64,000 nucleotides of DNA from the NCBI GenBank assembly GCA_945873105.1, contig CAMCBW010000001.1, forward strand, positions 1 to 64,000, given 5' to 3'. The notes beneath the pieces were generated by a model. It was given only the letters and a program-made list of their open reading frames with translations, was not told the DNA's origin and ran no database searches. Shown one piece after another: positions 45,280 to 51,495 of this stretch. Positions within the stretch are counted from its first letter, which is position 1. Each line of letters begins with the position of its first letter. The translations under genes and the position numbers were made by a program. This stretch comes from Tangfeifania diversioriginum. GTDB taxonomy: Bacteria; Bacteroidota; Bacteroidia; Bacteroidales; Prolixibacteraceae.

Positions 45280-46248
45280 CTAAAGAGCCCTGTACGCCGC
45301 TATCTGCGAAAATCCCCGCAGAAACTCCTCGATTCCCATCCGTTTCTTTCCGGCGAGTTGCAGATCGGTGAGCCACAAATATCCATCCGGACAAGCAATC
45401 TTGGCCCACTTTTTTTGATCCGACAGGATGGTTCCGGGGGTATGGCTATGGCTGGAGGTTTCGGTTTTGGTGTGGAAGATCTTGAGTGTTATTGGTTCTT
45501 TGGAGGGGGAGGTTAATTCAGTCCAGGCAGCAGGGTAGGGACTCAACCCCCTTATTTTGTTGTAGTTTTTTTGCAGGCCAAGATTCCAGTCTATCCTGCA
45601 ATCTTCCTTGAAGATCTTGGGGGCATGTAGCTTTTCAGGTTCAATTTCGAGCTTGTTCTGGTCGATGGGAATCGCAGTACCATCTGCCAGTGCATCGACC
45701 GTTTTCAATACCAGTCCGGCCCCAATGCCCATCAGCTGATCGTGCAGCTCGCCGACAGTTTGGTCGGGAGCAATGGTTACTTTCTCGAAGAAAAGGATGT
45801 TCCCGGTATCGATCTCCTGCTTTAGCAAGAAGGTGGTGACTCCGCTCTCGCTGTCCCCATTCATGATGGCCCAATTGAGCGGTGCGGCTCCGCGGTAGCG
45901 GGGCAGGAGCGACCCATGCAGGTTGAATGTCCCAAGGGGGGGCATCTTCCAAACAGCTTCGGGCAACATGCGGAATGCCACAATGATCTGCAGATCGGCT
46001 TTCAGGGCAGCCAATTCTGCCAGGAAGGCCTCGTTTTTCAGTTTTTCGGGCTGCAATACGGGGATCATCGAAACCTGCGCATAACTCTTCACTGCCGACT
46101 GTTGCATTTTCTGTCCCCGTCCGGCGGGTTTGTCGGGTGCCGTCACGACTCCAACCACGTTGTAGCCATGCTCAACCAGGGCTGAGAGACTAGCCACTGC
46201 AAAATCGGGCGTTCCCATAAAAACTATTCGTACTTCCTTCCCGGTCAT
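45280..46248 (-). CDS. fmt: Methionyl-tRNA formyltransferase
   Basis: Formylates the initiator Met-tRNA with 10-formyltetrahydrofolate. The 322 residues start RIVFMGTPDFAVASLSALVE. Catalytic Asn109 and His111 lie in FNLHGSLLPRYRGAAPLNWA and Asp147 in QEIDTGNILF. The C-terminal OB-like tRNA-binding domain follows about residue 205. The length is normal. A GGATTTT repeat array begins three bases upstream of the start codon, so the promoter must lie within or beyond the repeat element. Confidence 0.96.
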   Translation of the reverse strand: MTGKEVRIVFMGTPDFAVASLSALVEHGYNVVGVVTAPDKPAGRGQKMQQSAVKSYAQVSMIPVLQPEKLKNEAFLAELAALKADLQIIVAFRMLPEAVWKMPPLGTFNLHGSLLPRYRGAAPLNWAIMNGDSESGVTTFLLKQEIDTGNILFFEKVTIAPDQTVGELHDQLMGIGAGLVLKTVDALADGTAIPIDQNKLEIEPEKLHAPKIFKEDCRIDWNLGLQKNYNKIRGLSPYPAAWTELTSPSKEPITLKIFHTKTETSSHSHTPGTILSDQKKWAKIACPDGYLWLTDLQLAGKKRMGIEEFLRGFSQIAAYRAL

Positions 46249-46250
46249 TG

Positions 46251-46414
46251 CAAGAAAATTTTGGATTTTGGATTTTGGATTTTGGATTTTTGCAATGGTT
46301 CAATATTGTTGACAGATCGTCTGTTCATAATTTTGAATAAGAATAATTGTAAGACAAATGTGGCAAAGTTATAAGTCCGCAACTCGAAAATCCAAAATCC
46401 AAAATCGAAAATTG
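46251..46414. repeat. Inverted GGATTTT arrays between the DUF5522 gene and fmt
   Basis: Left array 46251-46291 (7-bp unit GGATTTT) faces the reverse complement at 46386-46406, giving a 20-bp inverted repeat. GTCCGCAACTC (46375-46385) precedes the right arm directly, exactly as in the mqnE element. Confidence 0.88.
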
Positions 46415-46435
46415 CATTGAATTGTACGATGCTCT

Positions 46436-46618
46436 TTACCTGAGGTTTGTGTTCCCTTTTATCGCTTTTGGGTGATAGGGACAATGCTTGCATCCGTTCC
46501 CACAGCAATATCCCCGCTCGGCCAGGTATTTTTCGGTCATGATCCGGTAACCTTCCGGAGAAAGATAATAATCAACTCCCCTTACCAGCTCATCTCCGTA
46601 TTTTATCTCTTCCTCCAT
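46436..46618 (-). CDS. DUF5522-type small cysteine protein
   Basis: A 60-residue protein with the block GVDYYLSPEGYRIMTEKYLA and the cysteine motif RGYCCGNGCKHCPYHP. The spacing CC-x3-C-x2-C suggests a metal or iron-sulfur site. The short size and motif match the DUF5522 family, whose role is unknown to me. It lies between fmt and ribBA on the same strand, with repeat arrays on both sides. Confidence 0.8.
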   Translation of the reverse strand: MEEEIKYGDELVRGVDYYLSPEGYRIMTEKYLAERGYCCGNGCKHCPYHPKAIKGNTNLR

Positions 46619-46629
46619 CCTATTAATTA

Positions 46630-46791
46630 GTTTGAAATGTTTGAAATGTTTGAAATGTTTGAAATGTTTGAAATGTTTGAAATGTTTGAAATGTTTGAAA
46701 TGTTTACTCTATAAACAATTTTTAAACCCTTTAAACCCTTTAAACCCTTTAAACCCTTCAAACCCTTCAAACCCTTCAAACAGTTTTTTGC
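46630..46791. repeat. GTTTGAAAT array followed by AAACCCTTT/AAACCCTTC array
   Basis: Eight exact copies of the 9-bp unit GTTTGAAAT (46630-46701) are followed, 22 bases on, by about six copies of AAACCCTTY (46724-46777). The two share the inverted core GTTTGAA/TTCAAAC. The element lies between the ribBA stop and the DUF5522 start. An open frame across the left array would encode KCL repeats and is not a gene. Confidence 0.9.
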
Positions 46792-46816
46792 AATCCCTTC
46801 AAACATCCTTGGTTAT

Positions 46817-48034
46817 TTAAAGATTGCTGTCCAGGGAGTGCCCCATCCGGTCACGTTTGGTTTGCAGGTAGAATGCGTTGAAAGGGTTTGACTTAATTTC
46901 GATAGGTACCGATTCAACCACCTTTAATCCATAGGATTCGAGTCCTACACGCTTGACAGGATTGTTGGTAATCAGCTTCATCTTGCTGATTCCCAGGCTG
47001 TGAAGAATCTGGGCGCCTACGCCATAATCCCGTTGATCCGGATCAAATCCGAGGTGGATGTTGGCATCTACGGTATCCAGTCCTTGTTCCTGAAGCTTGT
47101 AGGCTTTGATTTTGTTCATCAGGCCAATTCCACGGCCCTCCTGTTGCATGTAGACGATCACTCCTTTCCCCTCTTTTTCAATCAGGCTCATGGCTTTGTG
47201 CAGTTGCTCGCCACATTCGCAACGCAGTGAGCCGAAAATATCGCCGGTGGCGCAGGAGGAGTGAACCCTTACCAGGATCGGCTCATTGGCCTCCCAGGTA
47301 CCTTTGATCAGGGCGATGTGTTCAATTCCATTCGATTTCTGCAAAAAGGGGATCAACCTGAAATGGCCGAATTCAGTCGGAAGTTTAACCTCTTCCCCCC
47401 TTTCAATCAGGGTCTCCTTGTCGAGTTTGTAGGCGATCAGATCGGCAATGGAGACCAGCTTGAGATCCATTTTCCTGGCGATTTCATACAACTGTGGCAG
47501 GCGAGCCATGGTTCCATCCGGGTTGAGAATCTCCACCAAAACCCCGGCCGGTTGCAATCCTGCCAGTCTGGCAAGATCCACCGTTGCCTCCGTGTGGCCG
47601 GCGCGTCTGAGAACCCCCCTGCTCTTTGCCCGCAAGGGGAAAATATGTCCGGGTCGCCCCAATTCACTGGGTTTGGTATCGGGGGATGCAAGTTTTTGAA
47701 TGGTGATTGCCCTGTCATGGGCAGAGATGCCGGTGGCCACATTGTCGCCAACAGCATCCACGGATACGGTGAAAGGGGTGTCGTGGATGGAGGTATTCCG
47801 GCCAACCATCATCTCCAGTTCCAGCTCTTCACAGCGCTCTTCGGTAAGGGCAACACATATCAGGCCACGTCCTTCCGTCGCCATAAAGTTGACCATGTCA
47901 GGGGTGACTTTTTCCGCAGCAGCGATAAAATCCCCCTCGTTCTCGCGGTCTTCATCATCCACAACAATGATAAACTTTCCCTCGCGGATGGCTTCTATGG
48001 CTTCGTCAATGGTATTTAATTTGATCTCACTCAT
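46817..48034 (-). CDS. ribBA: Bifunctional 3,4-dihydroxy-2-butanone-4-phosphate synthase / GTP cyclohydrolase II
   Basis: Makes both precursors of riboflavin. The 405 residues fuse a RibB domain (about 1-200, with [17 protein letters not shown] and [17 protein letters not shown]) to a RibA domain (about 205-400). The second has zinc cysteines in [20 protein letters not shown] and the catalytic GTP-binding segment [20 protein letters not shown]. Both active sites look intact. It lies 45 bases after the LptF/G gene on the same strand, so it may be cotranscribed. Confidence 0.97.
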   Translation of the reverse strand: MSEIKLNTIDEAIEAIREGKFIIVVDDEDRENEGDFIAAAEKVTPDMVNFMATEGRGLICVALTEERCEELELEMMVGRNTSIHDTPFTVSVDAVGDNVATGISAHDRAITIQKLASPDTKPSELGRPGHIFPLRAKSRGVLRRAGHTEATVDLARLAGLQPAGVLVEILNPDGTMARLPQLYEIARKMDLKLVSIADLIAYKLDKETLIERGEEVKLPTEFGHFRLIPFLQKSNGIEHIALIKGTWEANEPILVRVHSSCATGDIFGSLRCECGEQLHKAMSLIEKEGKGVIVYMQQEGRGIGLMNKIKAYKLQEQGLDTVDANIHLGFDPDQRDYGVGAQILHSLGISKMKLITNNPVKRVGLESYGLKVVESVPIEIKSNPFNAFYLQTKRDRMGHSLDSNL

Positions 48035-48079
48035 CGTAAAATAATATGGTAAATTGTATCTAAAAGGAACAATTGCAAG

Positions 48080-49546
48080 TTACTCGGTTACCGCCGGACT
48101 GCTTTTGCGCCAAAATTTTAATTTTTTAAAGAATTCCAGGTAGGAATCAATGTTAAGCACAGTAGAGTCTGTTACTGCCTTGTAGGTTAGAAATACCCCG
48201 GCCGGCAGAAAGACAAAGGTCGAGAACCATACCCCAAACCACAATCCGGACATGGCTTCACGCACATACTTCTCTCCCGTGGTAGAGAGGATCCAGTAGA
48301 ATATAAACAGGACAACCGATACCACCAAGGGCATCCCCAGTCCTCCCTTGCGGATGATTGCGCCAAGCGGGGCACCAATGAAGAAGAAGATCAGGCAGGC
48401 AATGGAATAGGTGTATTTTTTGTGCCATTCGGTATCGTACCTGTTCAGCATCCGGGTATTGGCCACATTCAGGTCATCTGCCTGACGGATGGAACGCAAA
48501 TTGTTCCTGGCATTGGCCAGGGCCCCTTCAATGAGTTGGAGGCGCAGAGGTTGCAGGCTGTTGGTCAACAAACTGTCGATGTTGATGTAGCTTTTTAGCC
48601 GGAGCACCGGCTGTACAGTGGTATCCTGGCGCGCCAGGGCAGTCACTGCGATGGTGACAGGCAGGGGATAGGTGATGCTCAATGCCTGTTCGGTAATGGA
48701 CATGTCCAGTTGGCGGGAGACAGAATCAACGACATATTGCAATTGACTATTGTTCAGTGCCCTGAAGTGATTCCTGAAAATACTCTCATCTTTTTTCTCG
48801 AAATCCATTCCCTCCAGGGAGGAATAGATGGTCTGTTTGGTAAAATTGTCTGTTCGGTTGGGGTACCCCGAAGCCTCCTTGCTGGCAGGCTGGATCTCGG
48901 CAAAAGATTCCCCTGAATAGAGGGTCAGGACCATGTAACGTTTATCGGTGGTAATCTTCATGGTCCCTGAATCCGCAACCGTTACCATCTCATTCCCCTG
49001 GTCGTGGCGATGATCGTAGATCATGATGTCGTAAAGCATCGATCCATCCTTGGCTCTTCGTCCCACCTTGATCGAAAAATTGTCAATATCGTTGGAGAAG
49101 ACACCCTCTTTGACCACTATTTCCGGCCGCATGCTTCGGATGCTCGACATGAGGGCAATCAGTTTCTTGTAGGAGACGGGAATCACGGTGTTGGAAAACT
49201 GGAATGCTCCGATGCTCAGCAGGACACTGAGCACAATGACGGGTTTCATGATCCTGAAAAGGGAGATTCCGGCTGCTTTCATGGCCAGCAATTCGTTGTT
49301 TTCACCCATGTCGCCGAAGGTCATGATGGAGGCCAGCAGCATCGAAAGCGGGAGGGCCATGGGCATCAGCATGGCCAGGGTGTAGATCAGAAATTCAAGG
49401 ATGATGTTCCATTCCAGGCCTTTACCGACCAGGTCATCGAGGTAGACCCACAAGAATTGCATCAGGAGCACAAACAAGCTGATGAACAAGGTAACGATCA
49501 GCGGACCGATAAAACGCTTGATGATGTATAGATGTAATCGCTTCAT
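48080..49546 (-). CDS. LptF/LptG-family permease, long form
   Basis: A 488-residue YjgP/YjgQ permease of the lipopolysaccharide export machine. Its N-terminus MKRLHLYIIKRFIGPLIVTL parallels the shorter copy at 23028. Three membrane segments (about 12-35, 55-80, 100-120), an extended periplasmic part (about 135-380, over 100 residues longer than usual) and three C-terminal segments follow. The extra periplasmic part contains an insertion around LALARQDTTVQPVLRL-type helices. With the other copy it likely forms the LptFG pair. It is upstream of ribBA. Confidence 0.88.
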   Translation of the reverse strand: MKRLHLYIIKRFIGPLIVTLFISLFVLLMQFLWVYLDDLVGKGLEWNIILEFLIYTLAMLMPMALPLSMLLASIMTFGDMGENNELLAMKAAGISLFRIMKPVIVLSVLLSIGAFQFSNTVIPVSYKKLIALMSSIRSMRPEIVVKEGVFSNDIDNFSIKVGRRAKDGSMLYDIMIYDHRHDQGNEMVTVADSGTMKITTDKRYMVLTLYSGESFAEIQPASKEASGYPNRTDNFTKQTIYSSLEGMDFEKKDESIFRNHFRALNNSQLQYVVDSVSRQLDMSITEQALSITYPLPVTIAVTALARQDTTVQPVLRLKSYINIDSLLTNSLQPLRLQLIEGALANARNNLRSIRQADDLNVANTRMLNRYDTEWHKKYTYSIACLIFFFIGAPLGAIIRKGGLGMPLVVSVVLFIFYWILSTTGEKYVREAMSGLWFGVWFSTFVFLPAGVFLTYKAVTDSTVLNIDSYLEFFKKLKFWRKSSPAVTE

Positions 49547-49603
49547 GTGGTGAATGGAGATTCGCCGGCAAAGCTAATGCTTTTTTGCGATTTTTGGGGG
49601 ATT

Positions 49604-49975
49604 TCAGGAACCAATGGCTTTTCTGAGGCGGCTGATGGCGGAGTCCCACATTTTAACGTTATCCGCTTCATCCCCATCCTCTGCCATGTCGACGACCATC
49701 AGGGAAAGATCTTCGATGATTTCGCCCATCACAATGTAAAATTCAAATTCGGAGGGTTCATCGCTGTCGATCCACCTGAATTTGACGGATTCCATCGGGC
49801 GGATGGCAAGAAGTTCGGCACTTTGACTGGTCTTTCCCCAAAAGAAGGTATACTTCGCACCTTCCACATGAACGTTGTCAGAAAACCATTCAGCCAGTCC
49901 CGAAGCAGTGCTAAGTCTGCTGAACAGGACCGATGGAGAGGACCTAATCTGATATTCAAGTTCAATCTTCTTCAT
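49604..49975 (-). CDS. START-like (SRPBCC) domain protein
   Basis: A 123-residue small protein starting MKKIELEYQIRSSPSVLFSR. The strand pattern, with LSTASGLAEWFSDNVHVEG and ESVKFRWIDSDEPSEFEFYI, fits the AHSA1/SRPBCC ligand-binding fold. The C-terminal helix is KMWDSAISRLRKAIG. Start at 49975; the frame extends 15 codons upstream without family similarity. Such proteins are widespread in Bacteroidota next to LptF/G genes, but the ligand is unknown. It lies 57 bases upstream of the LptF/G gene on the same strand. Confidence 0.8.
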   Translation of the reverse strand: MKKIELEYQIRSSPSVLFSRLSTASGLAEWFSDNVHVEGAKYTFFWGKTSQSAELLAIRPMESVKFRWIDSDEPSEFEFYIVMGEIIEDLSLMVVDMAEDGDEADNVKMWDSAISRLRKAIGS

Positions 49976-50185
49976 TTGGACACAAATATCAATGGTAAGA
50001 ATTATAGGTTTTTGTTTCATTTGGAAGTCATTTGTTTGTTAACTGCCAAATGGAATACCCACAAAATCATTTTCGGTTGCGGTGGAAATAATCTCATGGG
50101 TATTTCTTCTGCAAAGTACCATTTTTTTCATGCAAATCAAAAAAAAAGGAGCTACACATTTAATTTGCCTTTTTTTTCAAACGGC

Positions 50186-50216
50186 CTTGTCCAAAAAAAG
50201 AAAGGTATTATATTTG
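50186..50216 (+). promoter_or_regulatory. Promoter of the tRNA gene
   Basis: CTTG at 50186-50189, a 19-base spacer and TATATTTG at 50209-50216. This is one of the best matches to the Bacteroidota consensus in the window and lies 34 bases before the tRNA. Confidence 0.75.
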
Positions 50217-50250
50217 CAGGCTCAAAGTTCAAGTTGTTAATTGAAATAAT

Positions 50251-50324
50251 GGCGAGGTAGCTCAGTTGGTTAGAGCGCATGATTCATAATCATGAGGTCG
50301 CGGGATCATGCCCCGCCCTCGCTA
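50251..50324 (+). tRNA. tRNA with anticodon CAT (elongator Met or Ile2), unusual T-loop
   Basis: A 74-base cloverleaf: acceptor GGCGAGG/CCTCGCT (with G-T at the end pair), D arm GCTC/GAGC, anticodon stem CATGA/TCATG with loop TTCATAA, T stem GCGGG/CCCGC and discriminator A. There is no GGG/CCC in the anticodon stem, so it is not the initiator. CCA is not encoded. The T-loop reads ATCATGC instead of the usual TTCRANN, so positions 54 and 58 are A and T rather than T and A. A good promoter and a terminator flank it. Confidence 0.88.
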
Positions 50325-50335
50325 CAGTGAAAGAC

Positions 50336-50373
50336 AAGGAGTTAGGAAGGTGAAATCTCTTAACTCCTTTTTT
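50336..50373 (+). terminator. Intrinsic terminator after the tRNA
   Basis: AAGGAGTTA at 50336-50344 pairs with TAACTCCTT at 50361-50369, with a 16-base loop and a T run behind. Confidence 0.8.
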
Positions 50374-50667
50374 CTTGCCCGAAACTTGCCTAACTTTCGA
50401 CAACGACCCCATTTTTCCTCCATTATTCCGGTAAGCAAATTTTATGATTTTACGGAAGGGTAGGTAGTTTTTCCACCATACTTTGACCACGATTCACCTG
50501 ACAACGATAAATCAAATCGGGAAATGGTTCAATATTTTTGGAAACAGGGACCAAGTTATCGGGGCGATGACTGTCAGATTAATGGGAAAGGTGATAAACC
50601 ACTGAGGATAAATGCTCCGCCGGTAACACAATAAAATTTGCAGATTTGTTGATATAATTTTCCGGAG
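50374..50667. other. tRNA-proximal spacer with a possible gene remnant
   Basis: No complete gene. A 56-codon open frame (50464-50634, plus strand, no start codon before its middle) reads protein-like: VVFPPYFDHDSPDNDKSNRE, later YFWKQGPSYRGDDCQINGKG, then stop. It could be the 3' end of a deleted gene or chance. I do not recognise it. Confidence 0.3.
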
Positions 50668-51156
50668 TCAGTGCAAGGGGTCGTCTTTCATGTTAATGGT
50701 AAAAGTTCCACTGGTTTTACAGCCCTTTGCGTAAGGATCCTTTGGGTCACCTCCACCAGAAAATGTGCCTGCTATAATATCTCCCTGGATGACGCCTGAG
50801 TAATCCCAAACGACTGTAAACCCCGGCGTGCAACCCGTTCCATATCTCTGAAATTGAACAGTCGTACCATTAACAGTGCCTCCAAGATTGATCGGGTTGT
50901 TATCTGTGCAATTTCCTGAACCTGTAATTGTATTCCCATTCTGTGATACCCGCAAAGTGAACCTACTTACATATGCCCCATTACCGGCAGATCCTGGAGC
51001 AGTACCAACACAATCAGCGGTAATCCCCTTTTCATAAAAATCCCAAATATCCTTAATACCTTGAGGCTCTGGTGTCGTGACTGGAGTATCGCACCCAACC
51101 CAAAAAAACAGCACCAATGTTACTCCAATTATTGACTGTAACAACTTGTGAATCAT
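50668..51156 (-). CDS. Hypothetical lipoprotein
   Basis: A 162-residue predicted lipoprotein with a lipobox cysteine at residue 22 (FFWVGCDT). The mature part is polar, beta-rich and glycine-rich: VSQNGNTITGSGNCTDNNPI, NLGGTVNGTTVQFQRYGTGC, then IIAGTFSGG. It has four cysteines that may pair. This alternating strand pattern suggests a small beta-barrel or sandwich but does not match a family I can name. The start at 51156 is supported by GAAAGGAG seven bases upstream, one of the few Shine-Dalgarno-like sites here. It lies alone between the tRNA and the regulator. Confidence 0.7.
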   Translation of the reverse strand: MIHKLLQSIIGVTLVLFFWVGCDTPVTTPEPQGIKDIWDFYEKGITADCVGTAPGSAGNGAYVSRFTLRVSQNGNTITGSGNCTDNNPINLGGTVNGTTVQFQRYGTGCTPGFTVVWDYSGVIQGDIIAGTFSGGGDPKDPYAKGCKTSGTFTINMKDDPLH

Positions 51157-51495
51157 TTTTTTCTCCTTTCGATGCACTAATCTTCTATCTAAACACCTAA
51201 TAATCTGGAATTTTGATAATTATCCATCGTAAGACGTTATATTAAAAATTGATTTTCAAATTTTAATATAAATAATAGGAATTGCAAACACTGCCTAACA
51301 TATTTTGCTGCGAATATGGTTCTTAAAATTATGTAAAAAAAAGAGATATTGCTACAACAACAACCTTTTTATGCCGAACTTTTCCAAATAAAAGATTGGC
51401 AATACAAACTGGTGTACTGTAAAAACAAAATGTCGTTAGTTAGGAGAAATGATTGTCAAAAAATAAGTTTGGGTAAAATGAGATAAAAACGCTGC
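51157..51495. other. AT-rich spacer
   Basis: About 340 strongly AT-rich bases between the lipoprotein start and the regulator stop. I see no gene or clear signal. Confidence 0.5.

Noticed and set aside
43320-46791. CRISPR array
   Set aside because: The repeats are 7-9 bp head-to-tail units without spacers, and no cas gene is present.
46632-46820. Open frame encoding KCL repeats
   Set aside because: It simply reads through the GTTTGAAAT tandem array; no start context, no complexity and no conservation.
47261-48019. 252-codon plus-strand frame opposite ribBA
   Set aside because: Antisense shadow caused by codon bias of ribBA.
50290-50490. 66-codon frame antisense to the tRNA
   Set aside because: It is the complement of the tRNA 3' half and terminator; its end (ARAGHDPATS) is the familiar spurious translation of a tRNA.
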